NCBI RefSeq assembly: GCF_035046505.1
Contig: NC_089829.1
Span: forward strand, 33,461,460 to 33,525,459
Length of the DNA: 64,000 nt
Direction of reading: 5' to 3'
Source of the DNA: Tiliqua scincoides
Lineage: Eukaryota > Chordata > Lepidosauria > Squamata > Scincidae
Made by a program: the position numbers and the translations under genes. The stretch's first letter is position 1. Each line of letters starts with the position of its first letter. The notes beneath the pieces were generated by a model, which was not told the origin of the DNA, did not search any database, and saw only the letters and a program-made list of their open reading frames with translations. Positions 1 to 10,205 of the stretch are shown in pieces.

Positions 1-687
1 CAGAACATGGCTATTGCAATCTTTACCAGAACTATCCATCTTATTGCTGTTAGGGGAGAGATTATCCCCTTTCCATGAAAAGGTCTGAAGAACAGAAAAA
101 TCTGAGACTCCCAGCCAATAAATCCATTTGTCACTTACAGGTTTCCACTGGTATGAGCCCTACAACCAAAATACTGCCGCATATTCATGGTCATAGCCAT
201 GAAATGGCCCAGAGAGACTATTTGACCAATATATACTGTAAGAACAGGGAGAAGGAGCAGAGCTAATATATTTATTAGGTACACATTTACAAGGCAGGGG
301 CATTATTTGTTATGAAAAAACAAGTAAGATTCTAGATTCTGGTTGAGTCTTGTCTTTGGCGCATTTCCATGTATGCACTCAAGAGAATTTCTTCCAATAA
401 AACGTGAAGCACTAAATACTTTTGGAGCTGCTCCAAACAAAACCAGCCCAGACTCATCCAATCTTTCACATCTTTGGGTGGGCACATCAGTTCTTCATTT
501 AGCCCAGAAAAGCCCCTTGTGTGTTGATGACATATACAAATCTTAAAGAATACACTTCCCAAGGCAGATGCATCTCATTTCTTTTCTACACCAAGCACGC
601 AAAGAGTTTTCTTAGGTATTCCCAAAGGCAGGTTTCTACAGTAACTTTTGTCCTTCTTTTGAAACCATGCTTCTATACAGTATACAC
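1..687. other. GPT2 intron 1, no recognised feature
   Basis: Mostly AT-rich unique sequence in GPT2 intron 1. I see no exon, RNA gene or clear repeat before the hAT-type element starting at 688. An 8-base GTATACAC target duplication copy lies at 680-687. Confidence 0.5.
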
Positions 688-747
688 CAGTGGTTCCCAA
701 ACTGTGGGTTAGGACTCACTGATGGGTTGTGACTTGATTTTTGGTCA

Positions 748-1990
748 GCCAAAGAACATAAGAAAAACCCTGCTGGATCAGGCCCAGGGCCCATCTATTT
801 CAGCTTCCTGTATCTCACAGTAACCTACCACATGGCTCAGGGAGCAGACAAGGTATCTTGCTGCCACTCCCCTGCATCTGGCATTCTATTTACCCTTGCA
901 CCCCCTCAACAAGGACACCAGACTGCACTTGGGTTTAACTTGGGCCACTTCATTAAACACAAGTAACCAATTTTTAAAGCATGAAACCTACTGAACACAC
1001 CTTACCTCCCTTACCAGTCTGGGGTAGGGAAAAAAATTGCCACCCATGGCCTATTCAGATGATAAAAAAAAATTCCTACCCAGGCCTCATGATGAGTGAC
1101 CTGCTAATCTCAGACTGTACGTACCCATCATGCCTTGTAACTTGTGATGGGGTTTTCCTCCAGAAATCTGTCCAATCCACTTTTAAAGGCATCTAGGCCA
1201 GACACGAACTCCGACACTCTTTCTCTCGATACCGTGCTAAAGAAACGCATCGGTAAAGCAGCTACCACATTTTCCAGACTCACAAAGAGAGTCTGGTCCA
1301 ACAAGAAGCTGACAGAACATACCAAGATCCAGGTCTACAGAGCTTGCGTCCTGAGTACACTTCTGTACTGCAGCGAATCATGGACTCTTCGCTCACAACA
1401 GGAGAGGAAACTGAACGCCTTCTACATGCACTGCCTCCGATGCATCCTTGGCATCACCTGGCAGGACAAAGTTCCACAGTCCTGGAACGAGCTGGAATCC
1501 CTAGCATGTATGCACTGCTGAAACAGAGACACCTGCATTGGCTCAGTCATGTCATGAGAACAGGCGATGGCCGGATCCCAAAGGATCTCCTCTATGGAGA
1601 ACTCGTGCAGGGAAAGTGCCCTACAGGTAGACCACAGCTGCAATACAAGGACATCTGCAAGAGGGCCTTAGGAGTGGACCTTAACAGGTGGGAAACCCTA
1701 GCCTCTGAGCAGCCCGCTTGGAGGCAGGCTGTGCAGCATGGCCTTTCCCAGTTTGAAGAGACACTTAGCCAACAGTCTGAGGCAAAGAAGGAAGGCCCAT
1801 AGCCAGGGTGACAGACCAGGGACAGACTGCACTTGCTCCCAGTGTGGAAGGGATTGTCACTCCCGAATCGGCCTTTTCAGCTACACTAGACGCTGCGCCA
1901 GAACCACCATTCAGAGCGCGATACCATAGTCTTTCGAGACTGAAGGCTGCCAACTATAAGGCCAGACACCATCACCACCTCCTGGGTGAT
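748..1990 (-). mobile_element. CR1 LINE 3' end, split by a second LINE
   Basis: On the minus strand this is the CR1 3' UTR and ORF2 end. The plus strand reads GAACATAAG, then the CTGGATCAGG and CAGCTTCCTGTATCTCAC blocks seen in the other CR1 copies here. The peptide remnant ends DRFLEENPITSYK. At 1205 it is interrupted by a LINE copy and resumes at 1959 after an 11-bp duplication (AGGCCAGACAC). Confidence 0.8.
1206..1958 (+). mobile_element. 5'-truncated LINE copy (tail-sharing family) with 11-bp target duplication
   Basis: It starts inside the reverse-transcriptase C-terminal region and ends at the family 3' tail (CTTTCGAGACTGAAGGCTGC). AGGCCAGACAC flanks it on both sides (1195-1205 and 1959-1969). 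It reads KKRIGKAATTFSRLTKRVWS and later the Cys/His-rich end (CTCSQCGRDCHSRIGLFS). It is roughly 93% identical to the longer copy at 31513-33636 over the 200 bases I compared by eye. A 7-base deletion near 1472 relative to that copy shifts the frame. Confidence 0.88.
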
Positions 1991-2299
1991 GGAAAGGGTG
2001 CTGTCCTACATGGTGGAAAGAACAGATAACTAATTGCCTCAAGCTCAGAGGCTATTCAAAAACCAGATACTGTAGCTGCTAATTATTCTGCAAAGAGCTC
2101 AGCTCCTGCAGTTTGCAAGCTTGTGTAAATATAGGGAGATACATGTTTGAGGATCTTTTTTCTGGTAATTATTACTGATAAAAATTAATATTTCCTTCTA
2201 GATCTTTTTTTTTTTTTTAAGTCTAGATGGGTCCCAATAGAGTGTCATTTTAAAAAGTGGGCCCCAGTGCTAAAAAGTTTGGGAACCACTGGTATACAG

Positions 2300-3201
2300 C
2301 GATGAACCATCTTTGAAACTCAGCTAATTATTATTTTGCCATATGGCATAAGAAACTGGTATTTGAGGAAAAACAAGCCTGAACTCCCTATACATGCACA
2401 GATTAAGGTGCACAGTTTTTTGGCCATTCATTATTTAGCTAAGTGAATTTTTGAAAAAAAGCCTCTCAGGTTGTTTATATATAAAATGAAATTGAGCTGA
2501 GTGTCATTTGTGTGCTGTTGATGCCCCTAAACCAAATATAGACCCAATATACGTATATTGGATTACACAGGTTATATTACTGTTGTGAAAGATGGTCTTC
2601 TGGCCTTGTAGGCAGCTATGGTTGGGGCACAGCGTGTAATGGAGGATTCTTCTGGCTACAGCACATTTAAGAAGAAGCCATGTAATGTTTACAGTCATGC
2701 TGCAGATTTACACTGGATTCACAGCATGAATGGCAACAAGCATTTGCTACATATGCTTTTCCTCACTTTGTCACTGTGTTCTTGCAGTGAAACTAACTTG
2801 ACTTTCTCACATATCATCCTCCCTTCCAATATATTAGGGTCAGTACATATGATTTGACTTGAGCATTGGAGGGATAATTATGCAGCTCTATAAGTGGATT
2901 GCTTTGCCAGTAATAACAGTCTGTTGAGCTAAATGGAAGAGGAAAATAATTTCTATAGGCAAAATATTATACTGAACATGTTCGAATAGCTAACTTTTCT
3001 AGATATAGATTTAAAAATACAACAGTTGTCAATTCTGGTTTATTCCTCTTTACTCCCTACCCTTGAAAGTATATTCCCATTTACTTCTTACTAGCTAGAT
3101 GTACACATGCCTCTGTGCAGGAAGACTGAAACCTGAGAACACAAGAGCACTAAAGTAAACTAAATGTGAGATGGTACTAGGCTGAAATCTAGGCAGCAAC
3201 A
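2300..3201. other. GPT2 intron, no recognised feature
   Basis: AT-rich unique-looking sequence. Short open frames here have no family resemblance or splice context. Nothing else was seen. Confidence 0.45.
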
Positions 3202-3209
3202 CTATACAC

Positions 3210-3644
3210 CAGCAGTTCCTAAACTTCTAAAAGGGAACTCTGAAAGTCTTGCAGGGGTGGGGCAGGGGGCCAGTGACTAGGAGCAAGGTGCTTTTAACTT
3301 ACCTGGGAGGTTGTGCTGGCCTCTATCAGGGTGTAGGAGCCCCTTCTGCAGGCTTCCCCACTGCTGCAGATATCTCCAATCTGAGCTCACTTCCAGTTCC
3401 CAATCAGTTTTCTGTGATCAGAGCTAACTGCAGCAGCAGGGAAGCCCGCAGAGGAGTCTGAGAGACCCCTGCAACCTGCTAGAGGCCAGTGTGACTCCCC
3501 TCCAGGTAAGTTTAAAAGCCCTTTGCTCCCAGCGGCAGCTGTGGTGCCGTCAGGGCATTTATTTCTGGGCCACTACCCTTTAGGGGCAATGGCCTTCTTC
3601 CAGTTCCCTTGGTGGGTCATGACCCATCAGTTTGGGAACTGCTA
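3210..3644. mobile_element. hAT-type MITE with 8-bp target duplication
   Basis: The ends CAGCAGTTCCTAAACT and AGTTTGGGAACTGCTA are inverted repeats. Flanking 8-mers CTATACAC (3202-3209) and TTATATAC (3645-3652) match at 6 of 8. The interior is GC-rich with no transposase frame. Confidence 0.75.
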
Positions 3645-3654
3645 TTATATACAC

Positions 3655-3718
3655 TTTACTGGAACTAGCCCTATTGTATTCAATGGGATTTACGTCCAAG
3701 TGTAGGATTGTGCTATAG
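3655..3718 (-). repeat. Short palindromic repeat (AGTAAGTCCCATT family), diverged
   Basis: Contains CAATGGGATTTACGTCC and TGTAGGATTGTGC, a degraded copy of the repeat found about twenty times in this window. Confidence 0.55.
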
Positions 3719-3719
3719 G

Positions 3720-5252
3720 TCTAGTTGTTCTCATCAAACTAGTAAAGATGGAAGATCATATTGTTGATATGGGAGAGCCAGGATGTCAGTTTACCAGCTC
3801 AGTAAGAACTAGGTCTTAACCCTGCTCCATTTAAATATGATTTTAACTAGCAGTGTTCACTGACTCTGTGGGAATAGGAGTTCCTAAACTGCTTAAAATT
3901 ATTTTGATATTGATTTGAACTCTACAGAAAAAAAATCAAGGCATGAAGACCCAAAGACTCCTTCCTTAATAAAAGACACAAACCAGGTTTGGTAGAAAAC
4001 AGAGTGACTTCTTCCCTGCGTCACCATTTTGTGTCATCTTAAAGACAACCCAATTCACTAATGCTTTGTCTACTGTGTAATCTCAAAACAAACATGCCAA
4101 TATGGTTGTTGGCTGATACACAGGAACTGATGATTGCTCAATATCTTTGCAGAGTAATCACCCATATTTTACTACCATTTAGAGGTAGGTTTGCACCATA
4201 TGATTATGGATATGAGCTATACATGATCAGCAGTGCTGGGTTCATCCACAACCAATGCTGTAAACACATGGGGAGCCCTTAAAATGCTCTACTAGTGCAA
4301 GATGAATACACTTGAAAGATTTGTACCACGGAATGTTTTGGGAAGAAAGGGAATTGGCTTTTTCATGGATCTGGAATCCAAGTAATGGTTGCGGGTGCAA
4401 CCATAACGATCCTGAACAAGATCTAGTGATTCAAATAATGGGATCAAGAATGTGTAAAAATGCGGCTTTGAGAAAAGGGTTCAAAACAGTTACCTTTGAA
4501 AAGGGTTCAGAATTTACTTACACTTTCAAAGAATACAGTCCTTTTTAGACAGAGCTCTTACTCCATCTTGAATGGACTCCAGGTTAACTAAAACAAATAC
4601 CTTGAACTTATAGTGGTAAATGAACCACTAAGTGGCCAAAAAATGACCAATGAAGGGTCTTGTGTCATTTTAAAGATTAACAGACTGTGCAAAAACTTTG
4701 TTGCAACAGATTAACACAGTTAACTCTCTGAAAAAACTGAATACTGTAGTTATAAATTACCCTGTTATGTAAGGTAATTGAAACCTTGATTATATTAAGA
4801 GTGTAAAGAAGGCAAGAGAAAAGTAAATACTCTTCAACTAAGCTGATGACCACATTCTTATGCAATGAAAATTGTACAGGTGATGGGAAATAACTGCTTG
4901 TTTCTTCAAGTTTTTTTCTTAAAAAGGGTTTACCAAGAGTGTTACAGCACTATAATTGAATGGTTGGGTTCTGAAGATTGTACATTAAGGAATTAAAAAA
5001 CCAGAATTCAAAGGTACTTTCTTTCAGTCTTCCAAGACCACCTTTTGAAAATAGAAACCCAACATGTCCAATGTTGTAAGCAAGCAAAAGGAAGCTTTTT
5101 GAATACTGTATCTCAAATAATTACTGGAAAACAAATATGGGAGTTCATTAACTTTAAGACAACGGAAACTGTTATCACCCCGATTATAAACTCATTTATG
5201 TGCAAGGAAAATTCCACTGAACTTACTTTAAAGTATAGAAAGTTGGGGCTGT
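3720..5252. other. GPT2 intron, no recognised feature
   Basis: AT-rich sequence with no clear repeat, exon or RNA gene. A near-repeat of AAAAGGGTTC around 4475 and 4500 is too short to classify. Confidence 0.4.
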
Positions 5253-5330
5253 AATTCTAACACACTTACTAAGGAGTAAGCTCCACTAAACTCAGTGGGA
5301 TTACTTCTGAGTAAGCCTACATAAGTTTAC
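5253..5330 (-). repeat. Short palindromic repeat (AGTAAGTCCCATT family)
   Basis: GGAGTAAGCTCCACTAAACT faces AGTGGGATTACTTCTGAGTA, the typical two-arm structure. Confidence 0.75.
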
Positions 5331-5894
5331 ACCATATATAAAACTTACATCCAATTGAAAACAGTGTTTGAGCACAGTTCAGATCAACCTGAGCACAATC
5401 AAAGTCTCCTTATTTCAAAAGAATGCAAGGATAATTTTTATCATGTTGTGGCCATGGGAGATCTTCAATTTTCCAAAGAAGAATGAATGATTTACTCAGC
5501 CATGTTTCATTTACAGACAAGGGATTCAGTGGACAGAGACCTTCAGACATCCAAAAGCCTCTTGTTTCTTCAAATCTATCCTTTCTGTCTTGCAGCTCCT
5601 TTTGCTTGGAACAGTCTTTCAGAAGACTTCTATGAGGTATCCTCTTTTACTTCCTTCAAACCTTTTTCCCCATCAAATCTTTGGCACGACCCCTTAGTTC
5701 TCATTCACCAGCATAACAAAGTCTGAATAACCAAAATAATCACATTCTTTATTTCTACCTCTACTTCTCTCTCTCTCTCCCCCCCCCCTTCAGATTTTAG
5801 AATGCAAGCTCCTTGGGGCAGGCCCACAAGAACCAAGCACACAGATGGCTCTCTCTCTCAACAGATATTTAAAAGATAAGAGTTTGATTTGAGA

Positions 5895-6000
5895 AATCAG
5901 GATTCAAATCCTAGCTTTGGTGCCGATTTATTGTGTGGTCCTGGGACTGTGCTCTCCCCTCAACCTCAACTTCCCATCAGGGAAACTTAAAATAAGTTTA
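5895..6000 (+). repeat. Probable MIR-like ancient SINE fragment
   Basis: GGATTCAAATCCTAGCTTTG followed by TGTGTGGTCCTGGG and CTCAACTTCCC follows the order of a MIR core (tRNA B-box remnant, then 'gtgtgaccttgggcaa', then 'ctcagtttccc'). Heavily diverged. Confidence 0.5.
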
Positions 6001-6092
6001 AGACACAATCCTGTACATGTCTACTCAGAAGTAAGCACCACTGATTTCAATGCAACTTCCTCCCAGGTTAAGATGCACAGGACTGCAGCTTT
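6001..6092 (+). repeat. Short palindromic repeat (AGTAAGTCCCATT family)
   Basis: Runs from ACAATCCTGTACATGTCTAC through CAGAAGTAAGCACCACTG to CACAGGACTGCAGC. It directly abuts the next palindromic element. Confidence 0.75.
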
Positions 6093-6249
6093 AGGGCCAA
6101 ATCCTATCCAACTTTCCAGCTCTGGGGTAGCTGTGCCAATGGGGTGTGCGCTGCATCCTGTGGTGGGAGGATAGTCCCTTATCTCCACAAGGCAAGGGAA
6201 GATCTGTTCCCTCGCACCAGCGCTGGAAAGTTGACCACGATTGGGCCCT
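6093..6249. repeat. Palindromic MITE-like repeat with GGGCCCAATC ends
   Basis: The left end AGGGCCAAATCCTATCCAAC is mirrored at the right by GGAAAGTTGACCACGATTGG plus GCCCT. A second copy is at 9856-10039. About 160-185 bp, no coding potential. Confidence 0.7.
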
Positions 6250-6344
6250 TAGCTGGCAAGGCTCTTGTGCTGGTACCAGTTGCAAACCTGCCTCTTACAA
6301 ATGAAAAGTGAATGCCATGGAAGTGTCAGACAAGCACCAGATGG

Positions 6345-6800
6345 CCTGAAAAGTTAGGGGGGCCAGTTCCAAACTTTCCAGGGCAATTGCACCCCCACCC
6401 ACCCGCAGCAACCGAGGGGAGGGGAGGGGTGGGCCGGGAGCGGAGCCAACCCCTGGAACCCATCCCAGCAGCCTGGGTCGGCCTTCTCCACGCGTCCGTG
6501 GGCCAATCCTGCAGCGATTGTCGTCGATGCCCAGGGGCGTGCCTTCTTCCCAGCACGCGAGCGGGCTGGCTTTCCTCGCTCGCCCCAATCAGGAGCTGCA
6601 GCGGCGGAGGAGTGGCCCGGGGGCGGCGGCCCGGGCCGGCTGCAAGATCTGCAGGGCGAAGGGGAGAAGAGCATTGGTCAGAGCCCCGCGCCGGGAGCTC
6701 TGACCAGCATCTCTTGCGCCCAGGTGCCCAGTCTCGGCCAAGCCATCAGTACCCAGGAGACATCAGTGGCCACGCCGGGGCTTCTTTCCCAGCACCGGGG
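6345..6800. other. GC-rich, CpG-rich block inside GPT2 intron 1
   Basis: CpG density is far above the flanks (GGGGCGGCGGCCCGGGCCGG at about 6610). No start codon in a convincing context and no known protein match on either strand. It could be an alternative promoter island or a GC-rich repeat; the sequence does not decide. Confidence 0.4.
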
Positions 6801-7385
6801 CATCCAGCCACCCCTGGACCCTTCCCGTGCAGCCTTCCCAGCGCCTGTACATCCACCCATACCTGGACCCTTCCCATGCAGCTGATTCATTCCACCCGCG
6901 ACCCACCCACCCCTGGACCCTTGCAATGCAGCCTTCGCAGTACCTGTGCATCCACCCACCCACCCACCTAAACCTGGACCCTTCTCATGCAGCTCATTCA
7001 TTCCACCCCCTACCCACCCACCCATACCTGAACTCTTGCAATTAGTGGCATAGCTAGAGTGCGTGCAAAGCACTAAGTGTTGCAGGGAGCCTCACCGCAG
7101 CTTGCAAGGGGCCCCACTCCCTCGGAGCCATTCTAGGCAGGGGATGGAGAAAAACGGAGGCATGCAGTGGCATAGCTAGAGGGGGTGTAGGGAGCTTCAT
7201 CACAGCATTCAAGGGGCCTCCTCCTCGTCCCCTTTGGATCCATTTCGGGCGGGGGGAGTCGAAGGAGAGGGGGTCCCTTGCACTCTGCGGCGAGGCTCCC
7301 TGCAAAACTTAGTGCTTTGCACCCCCTCTAGCTACGCCACTGATAGCAATGCAGCTCATTCATTCCGCCCCTGACCCACCCACTC
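6800..7385. repeat. GPT2 intronic minisatellite (ACCTGGACCCTTC unit), split by a MITE
   Basis: ACCCCTGGACCCTT, ACCTGGACCCTTCCCATGCA, CCCTGGACCCTTGCAATGCA and AACCTGGACCCTTCTCATGC recur with interspersed CACCCACCCA and CATTCATTCC blocks, giving a compound unit of about 110-120 bp. The array resumes after the insertion at 7343-7385 (GCAATGCAGCTCATTCATTC). Confidence 0.8.
7043..7342. mobile_element. hAT-type MITE inserted in the minisatellite
   Basis: Long inverted ends (TAGTGGCATAGCTAGAG at left, CTCTAGCTACGCCACTG at right) extend about 40 bases inward on both sides (GTGCAAAGCACTA is shared). Flanking 8-mers CTTGCAAT (7035-7042) and ATAGCAAT (7343-7350) match at 6 of 8. A partial internal repeat of the left end begins at 7165. 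Confidence 0.8.
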
Positions 7386-8340
7386 AGCCAGACTTCCTAC
7401 CTTCCGCAGCTCCTTTTCGATCTCGCCCGCTTTCAGCACGATGGGCCCCCGCACGGCGTACTCCACCGCTTTCACCTGGGGGTTCATGGACTCCAGGGTC
7501 AGGATCTTCTCCCGGGTGGGTTTTTCGTGGATCTTCACGGCAGAGGCCTTGGCCGCGCTGCTCCAGCGCACCGGCCCCTCTTTCCCTAGGAGGTCACCTG
7601 GGGGTTTTTGCCTTCGGTGCTCTTTGCCACCAGACACCAGAGAGGCGAGAAGACGCACGGCCGCCTCTCTCTGGTCATTCTTGCAGCCCGGGCGGATGGC
7701 GGCTTCCCTGGCCAGCCCCGAGATGCGATGCATGCTCCTAGGAGGGTGTGCTGCCTGCCTGTCTCTGGGCAAAGACAAGGGTCCTCCCCACCTCCAAAGA
7801 GGAGCTCTGCTGGCGACGCTCAGAGGGATGTGAGAGGCACACGTCGCCCAGCCGGTTACCAGTGCATGCTCGGCTCTCCTTGCAGGCTTCTAACAACTTG
7901 ACTGCAAGGGGGCAGAGTTGGCTCTTGCAAGAAAGCCTAGGAGGATCTCACCCAATGAGGAGGGCAGCCTCCCATTGCAGGAAGGAGGGTCTCCAGAGCG
8001 CTTCCCTGCACAGGCGAAGTCCCATTCATCCAACCGAGCCTCCAGCAAGCACCACCGCGCGCTCTCCAGCCCTCTGCCCACTTTCCACTGTCCTTTATGA
8101 AGCTCATAGATTGCACCAGCCAAAACCTCATCGCCGCGCTGACTGCTGGGGCTTGTGGTTCTTCTTAGCCCCACGGCTACGCCCCCCGCAGCATGAACCT
8201 GGGAAAGAGGAAACTACCACACCCAGAAGCCCCACCTTGGAAGCATCGCTGGCTGAGAACGCGTCCTCGTTGCGTTGCGGGTGTAGGATGAAGAGGAATC
8301 CCGCGAGGAATTGGCTGGTTGGGTGGGAGATACATGGGAG
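7378..8340 (-). promoter_or_regulatory. GPT2: GPT2 CpG-rich 5' end and promoter region
   Basis: CpG-rich sequence surrounds the first coding exon and continues upstream of it (to the right) to about 8340. Beyond that the sequence turns abruptly AT-rich and tandemly repeated. This is the normal position of a housekeeping-type promoter and 5' UTR. No TATA box was seen and the transcription start cannot be placed from sequence alone. Long open frames on the plus strand here are a by-product of GC content. Confidence 0.6.
7401..7733 (-). CDS. GPT2: GPT2 first coding exon (mitochondrial alanine aminotransferase 2), partial gene
   Basis: Alanine aminotransferase 2 interconverts pyruvate plus glutamate with alanine plus 2-oxoglutarate in the mitochondrial matrix, using PLP. 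This exon encodes 111 residues. The last 36 are the strongly conserved start of the mature protein ([20 protein letters not shown], then [13 protein letters not shown]), recognised from memory of mammalian GPT2. The exon ends in CTGCGGAAG followed by a GTAGG donor at 7400, in phase 0. I chose the ATG at 7731-7733 because [16 protein letters not shown] looks like an Arg-rich mitochondrial leader. An in-frame upstream ATG at 7776-7778 would add 15 residues. About 75 residues precede the conserved block, against about 46 in human, so the leader is longer or the start lies further in. The PLP-binding lysine and all later exons lie left of the window: no second exon was seen in 1-7400. Confidence 0.93.
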
Positions 8341-8359
8341 TTATTAGTTCTGCTGTGAG

Positions 8360-8605
8360 ATGGATGATAGTGTACAGGAATACAGTATACAAGTAGCAAG
8401 GATCTCACTATTGCTACTATAGCAAGAGATGTATAGCTGTAACAAGTAATGCTACATCTATACACCTCTTGTATACAAGGAGCAAGAGATGTATACAAGA
8501 GATGTATACAAGTTACAAGAGATGTACAGATGTAGCAAGTAGCAAGAGATGTATACAAAAGATAAGTAGCAAGAGATGTATACAAGTAGCAGGAATCTCA
8601 CTCAC
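8360..8605. repeat. Minisatellite with GTATACAAGTAGCAAGAGAT units
   Basis: Variants of GTATACAAG, TAGCAAGAGAT and their mixtures repeat about ten times. Outer copies of TACAAGTAGCAAGGATCTCA and TACAAGTAGCAGGAATCTCA bracket the array. It lies immediately upstream of the GPT2 CpG island. Confidence 0.85.
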
Positions 8606-8897
8606 AACTTGTGGCAAACCACTTTATACCATCTTGCAAAAAAAGAAGGTGGTGACAGACTGGAACAGATACATGTAATTGCAGGACAAAAACCTGTGAC
8701 TCTAAGGCTGCAATGTTCAACATAATTATATGGTAGTCAGCCATGTTGAACCCAATGGGATTCTTTTCTAAGGAAATATAAGTTTCTGGTGATAAGCACT
8801 GTAAAATGTTTTTTTCTCCCTTACACTTCCAAGTTTTGCCTAGTTTGAAATTTGTCAGTGTTGCTGGAAAAAAATAAGGTTGATCCTGCAGTTAGAC

Positions 8898-9232
8898 TAG
8901 GGGTCTCCAAACTATAGCCCAGGGACTACATCTGGCCACAAGATTTTATCCGACCTGCAGCAATTATTTTTTTGGGCAGAGCATTTGATAAGTTTTGACA
9001 TATTTACTCATTAGATATCACTTCTCAGTTTTAGCATGACAGTGTTTCTTTGTAATTGTCACATTTCTCTTTTGTTCTGACTCATTTCATGCTTATTACA
9101 AATAAGATCCAAGTAAAACTTATTCATTCATTTAAATTTCATTCATTCATTTATGGAACTGATTTTTTTCAACCTGCAAAAATGTATAAAATATGCAATG
9201 TACTGAATAGCTGAGAAGCTTGGAGATCCCTG
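8898..9232. mobile_element. hAT-type MITE with 8-bp target duplication
   Basis: The ends TAGGGGTCTCCAAACT and AGCTTGGAGATCCCTG are inverted repeats flanked by AGTTAGAC (8890-8897) and AGTTGGAT (9233-9240), 6 of 8 matching. AT-rich interior, no transposase. Confidence 0.78.
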
Positions 9233-9240
9233 AGTTGGAT

Positions 9241-9852
9241 AGCCAAAGCCTCATGTTGCTTAATCCAGTGGCTTTGATATTAATTTACATATGTGAAGTT
9301 TGCACAACATGTTAAATGACTTGTCCCTGTTTTGAAAAAAGAACTTGCTTAGGGAATTTCCCTCCTGTAGCTGTGTTTAGGATCACAAAGCCTAAGGCTT
9401 AAAAATAACCCTAAACTGTTGCAATAGCAATTGTATGTGGGAGAACATTTATGACTCTGTGTGGGCTTACCACCAATGATAACAGTCCTGAAACATTTGC
9501 GCAATTGATTGGGTCTATTTAGCATCAGTGTTTTTCCATTCTTCTTGATCATCTTTCTGCAGTGGTAAAGAACCATGTGGCCTTACCAACTTATACAGAA
9601 GCTTGAGTGATGTATGGAAGAGAGTGCAGTTTTTTGTGTGTCTAACAAGAAAATAGTTAATAGAACAGTAATGCTGTTCACCATAAATGATAGGTGTGTA
9701 CACAGATCTAAAGTGTGAATCATGAGTGGCATGGAGAATTACCAAAGCTAACACATGCCACTCATGATCCATGGAGCACATGACAGCCCTCCAGGATATT
9801 AAGACATTTCTTGCAAAATCCAGTGCACATGTTTGAAATTAGGACATGTGAC
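9241..9852. other. Intergenic, no recognised feature
   Basis: AT-rich sequence between GPT2 and C16orf87. ACACATGCCACTCATGATCC near 9752 partly mirrors TGAATCATGAGTGGCATG near 9716, a small inverted repeat. Nothing else was seen. Confidence 0.4.
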
Positions 9853-9855
9853 TAT

Positions 9856-10039
9856 GGGCCCAATCCTATCCAACTTTTCAGTGCTGGGGCCGCATCAATG
9901 CAGCCCTGAGGTAAGAGAACAAATATTTCCATACCTTGAGGAGGCCTCCATGACTGACCCCCCCCCCCAGCAGGATGCAGCACATGCCCCATTGGCACAG
10001 CTACATCAGTGCTGGAAGTTTGGGTAGGATACAGCCCTA
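9856..10039. repeat. Palindromic MITE-like repeat with GGGCCCAATC ends
   Basis: GGGCCCAATCCTATCCAACT at the left pairs with GGTAGGATACAGCCCT at the right. Same family as 6093-6249. The interior shares GCAGCACATGCCCC (inverted relative to the other copy) and a C9 run at 9960. Confidence 0.75.
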
Positions 10040-10122
10040 ATTTGGTTATGGTTTAATATAAATGTAGATGCTTTTATTTCCATACATTTAAGACTTTTTC
10101 TTATTGAACCATTTTTAAGTTA

Positions 10123-10205
10123 CAATTCTATATGTGCCTTTCTGGGAGTAAGCTCCTTTAAACACAATTGGAATTACTTCTAAGTAGACATGTATACTGC
10201 ACTGC
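10123..10205 (-). repeat. Short palindromic repeat (AGTAAGTCCCATT family)
   Basis: TCTGGGAGTAAGCTCC and GGAATTACTTCTAAGTAGAC arms around a short centre. Confidence 0.7.

Larger units (their letters stand above)
688..2291. mobile_element. hAT-type MITE with CR1 and LINE insertions inside
   Basis: Terminal inverted repeats CAGTGGTTCCCAAACT (688) and AGTTTGGGAACCACTG (ending 2291) are flanked by near-identical 8-bp duplications, GTATACAC at 680-687 and GTATACAG at 2292-2299. That is the hAT signature. The ends resemble the element at 38840-39407. The centre is replaced by a CR1 3' fragment, itself split by a LINE copy. It is non-autonomous; no transposase was seen. Confidence 0.85.

Noticed and set aside
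6312-6971. 219-codon open frame
   Set aside because: It lies in the GC-rich block and minisatellite. Composition explains the lack of stops and the peptide is low complexity.
7748-8347. 199-codon plus-strand frame opposite the GPT2 promoter
   Set aside because: A GC-driven frame on the strand opposite the GPT2 leader, with no recognisable domain.
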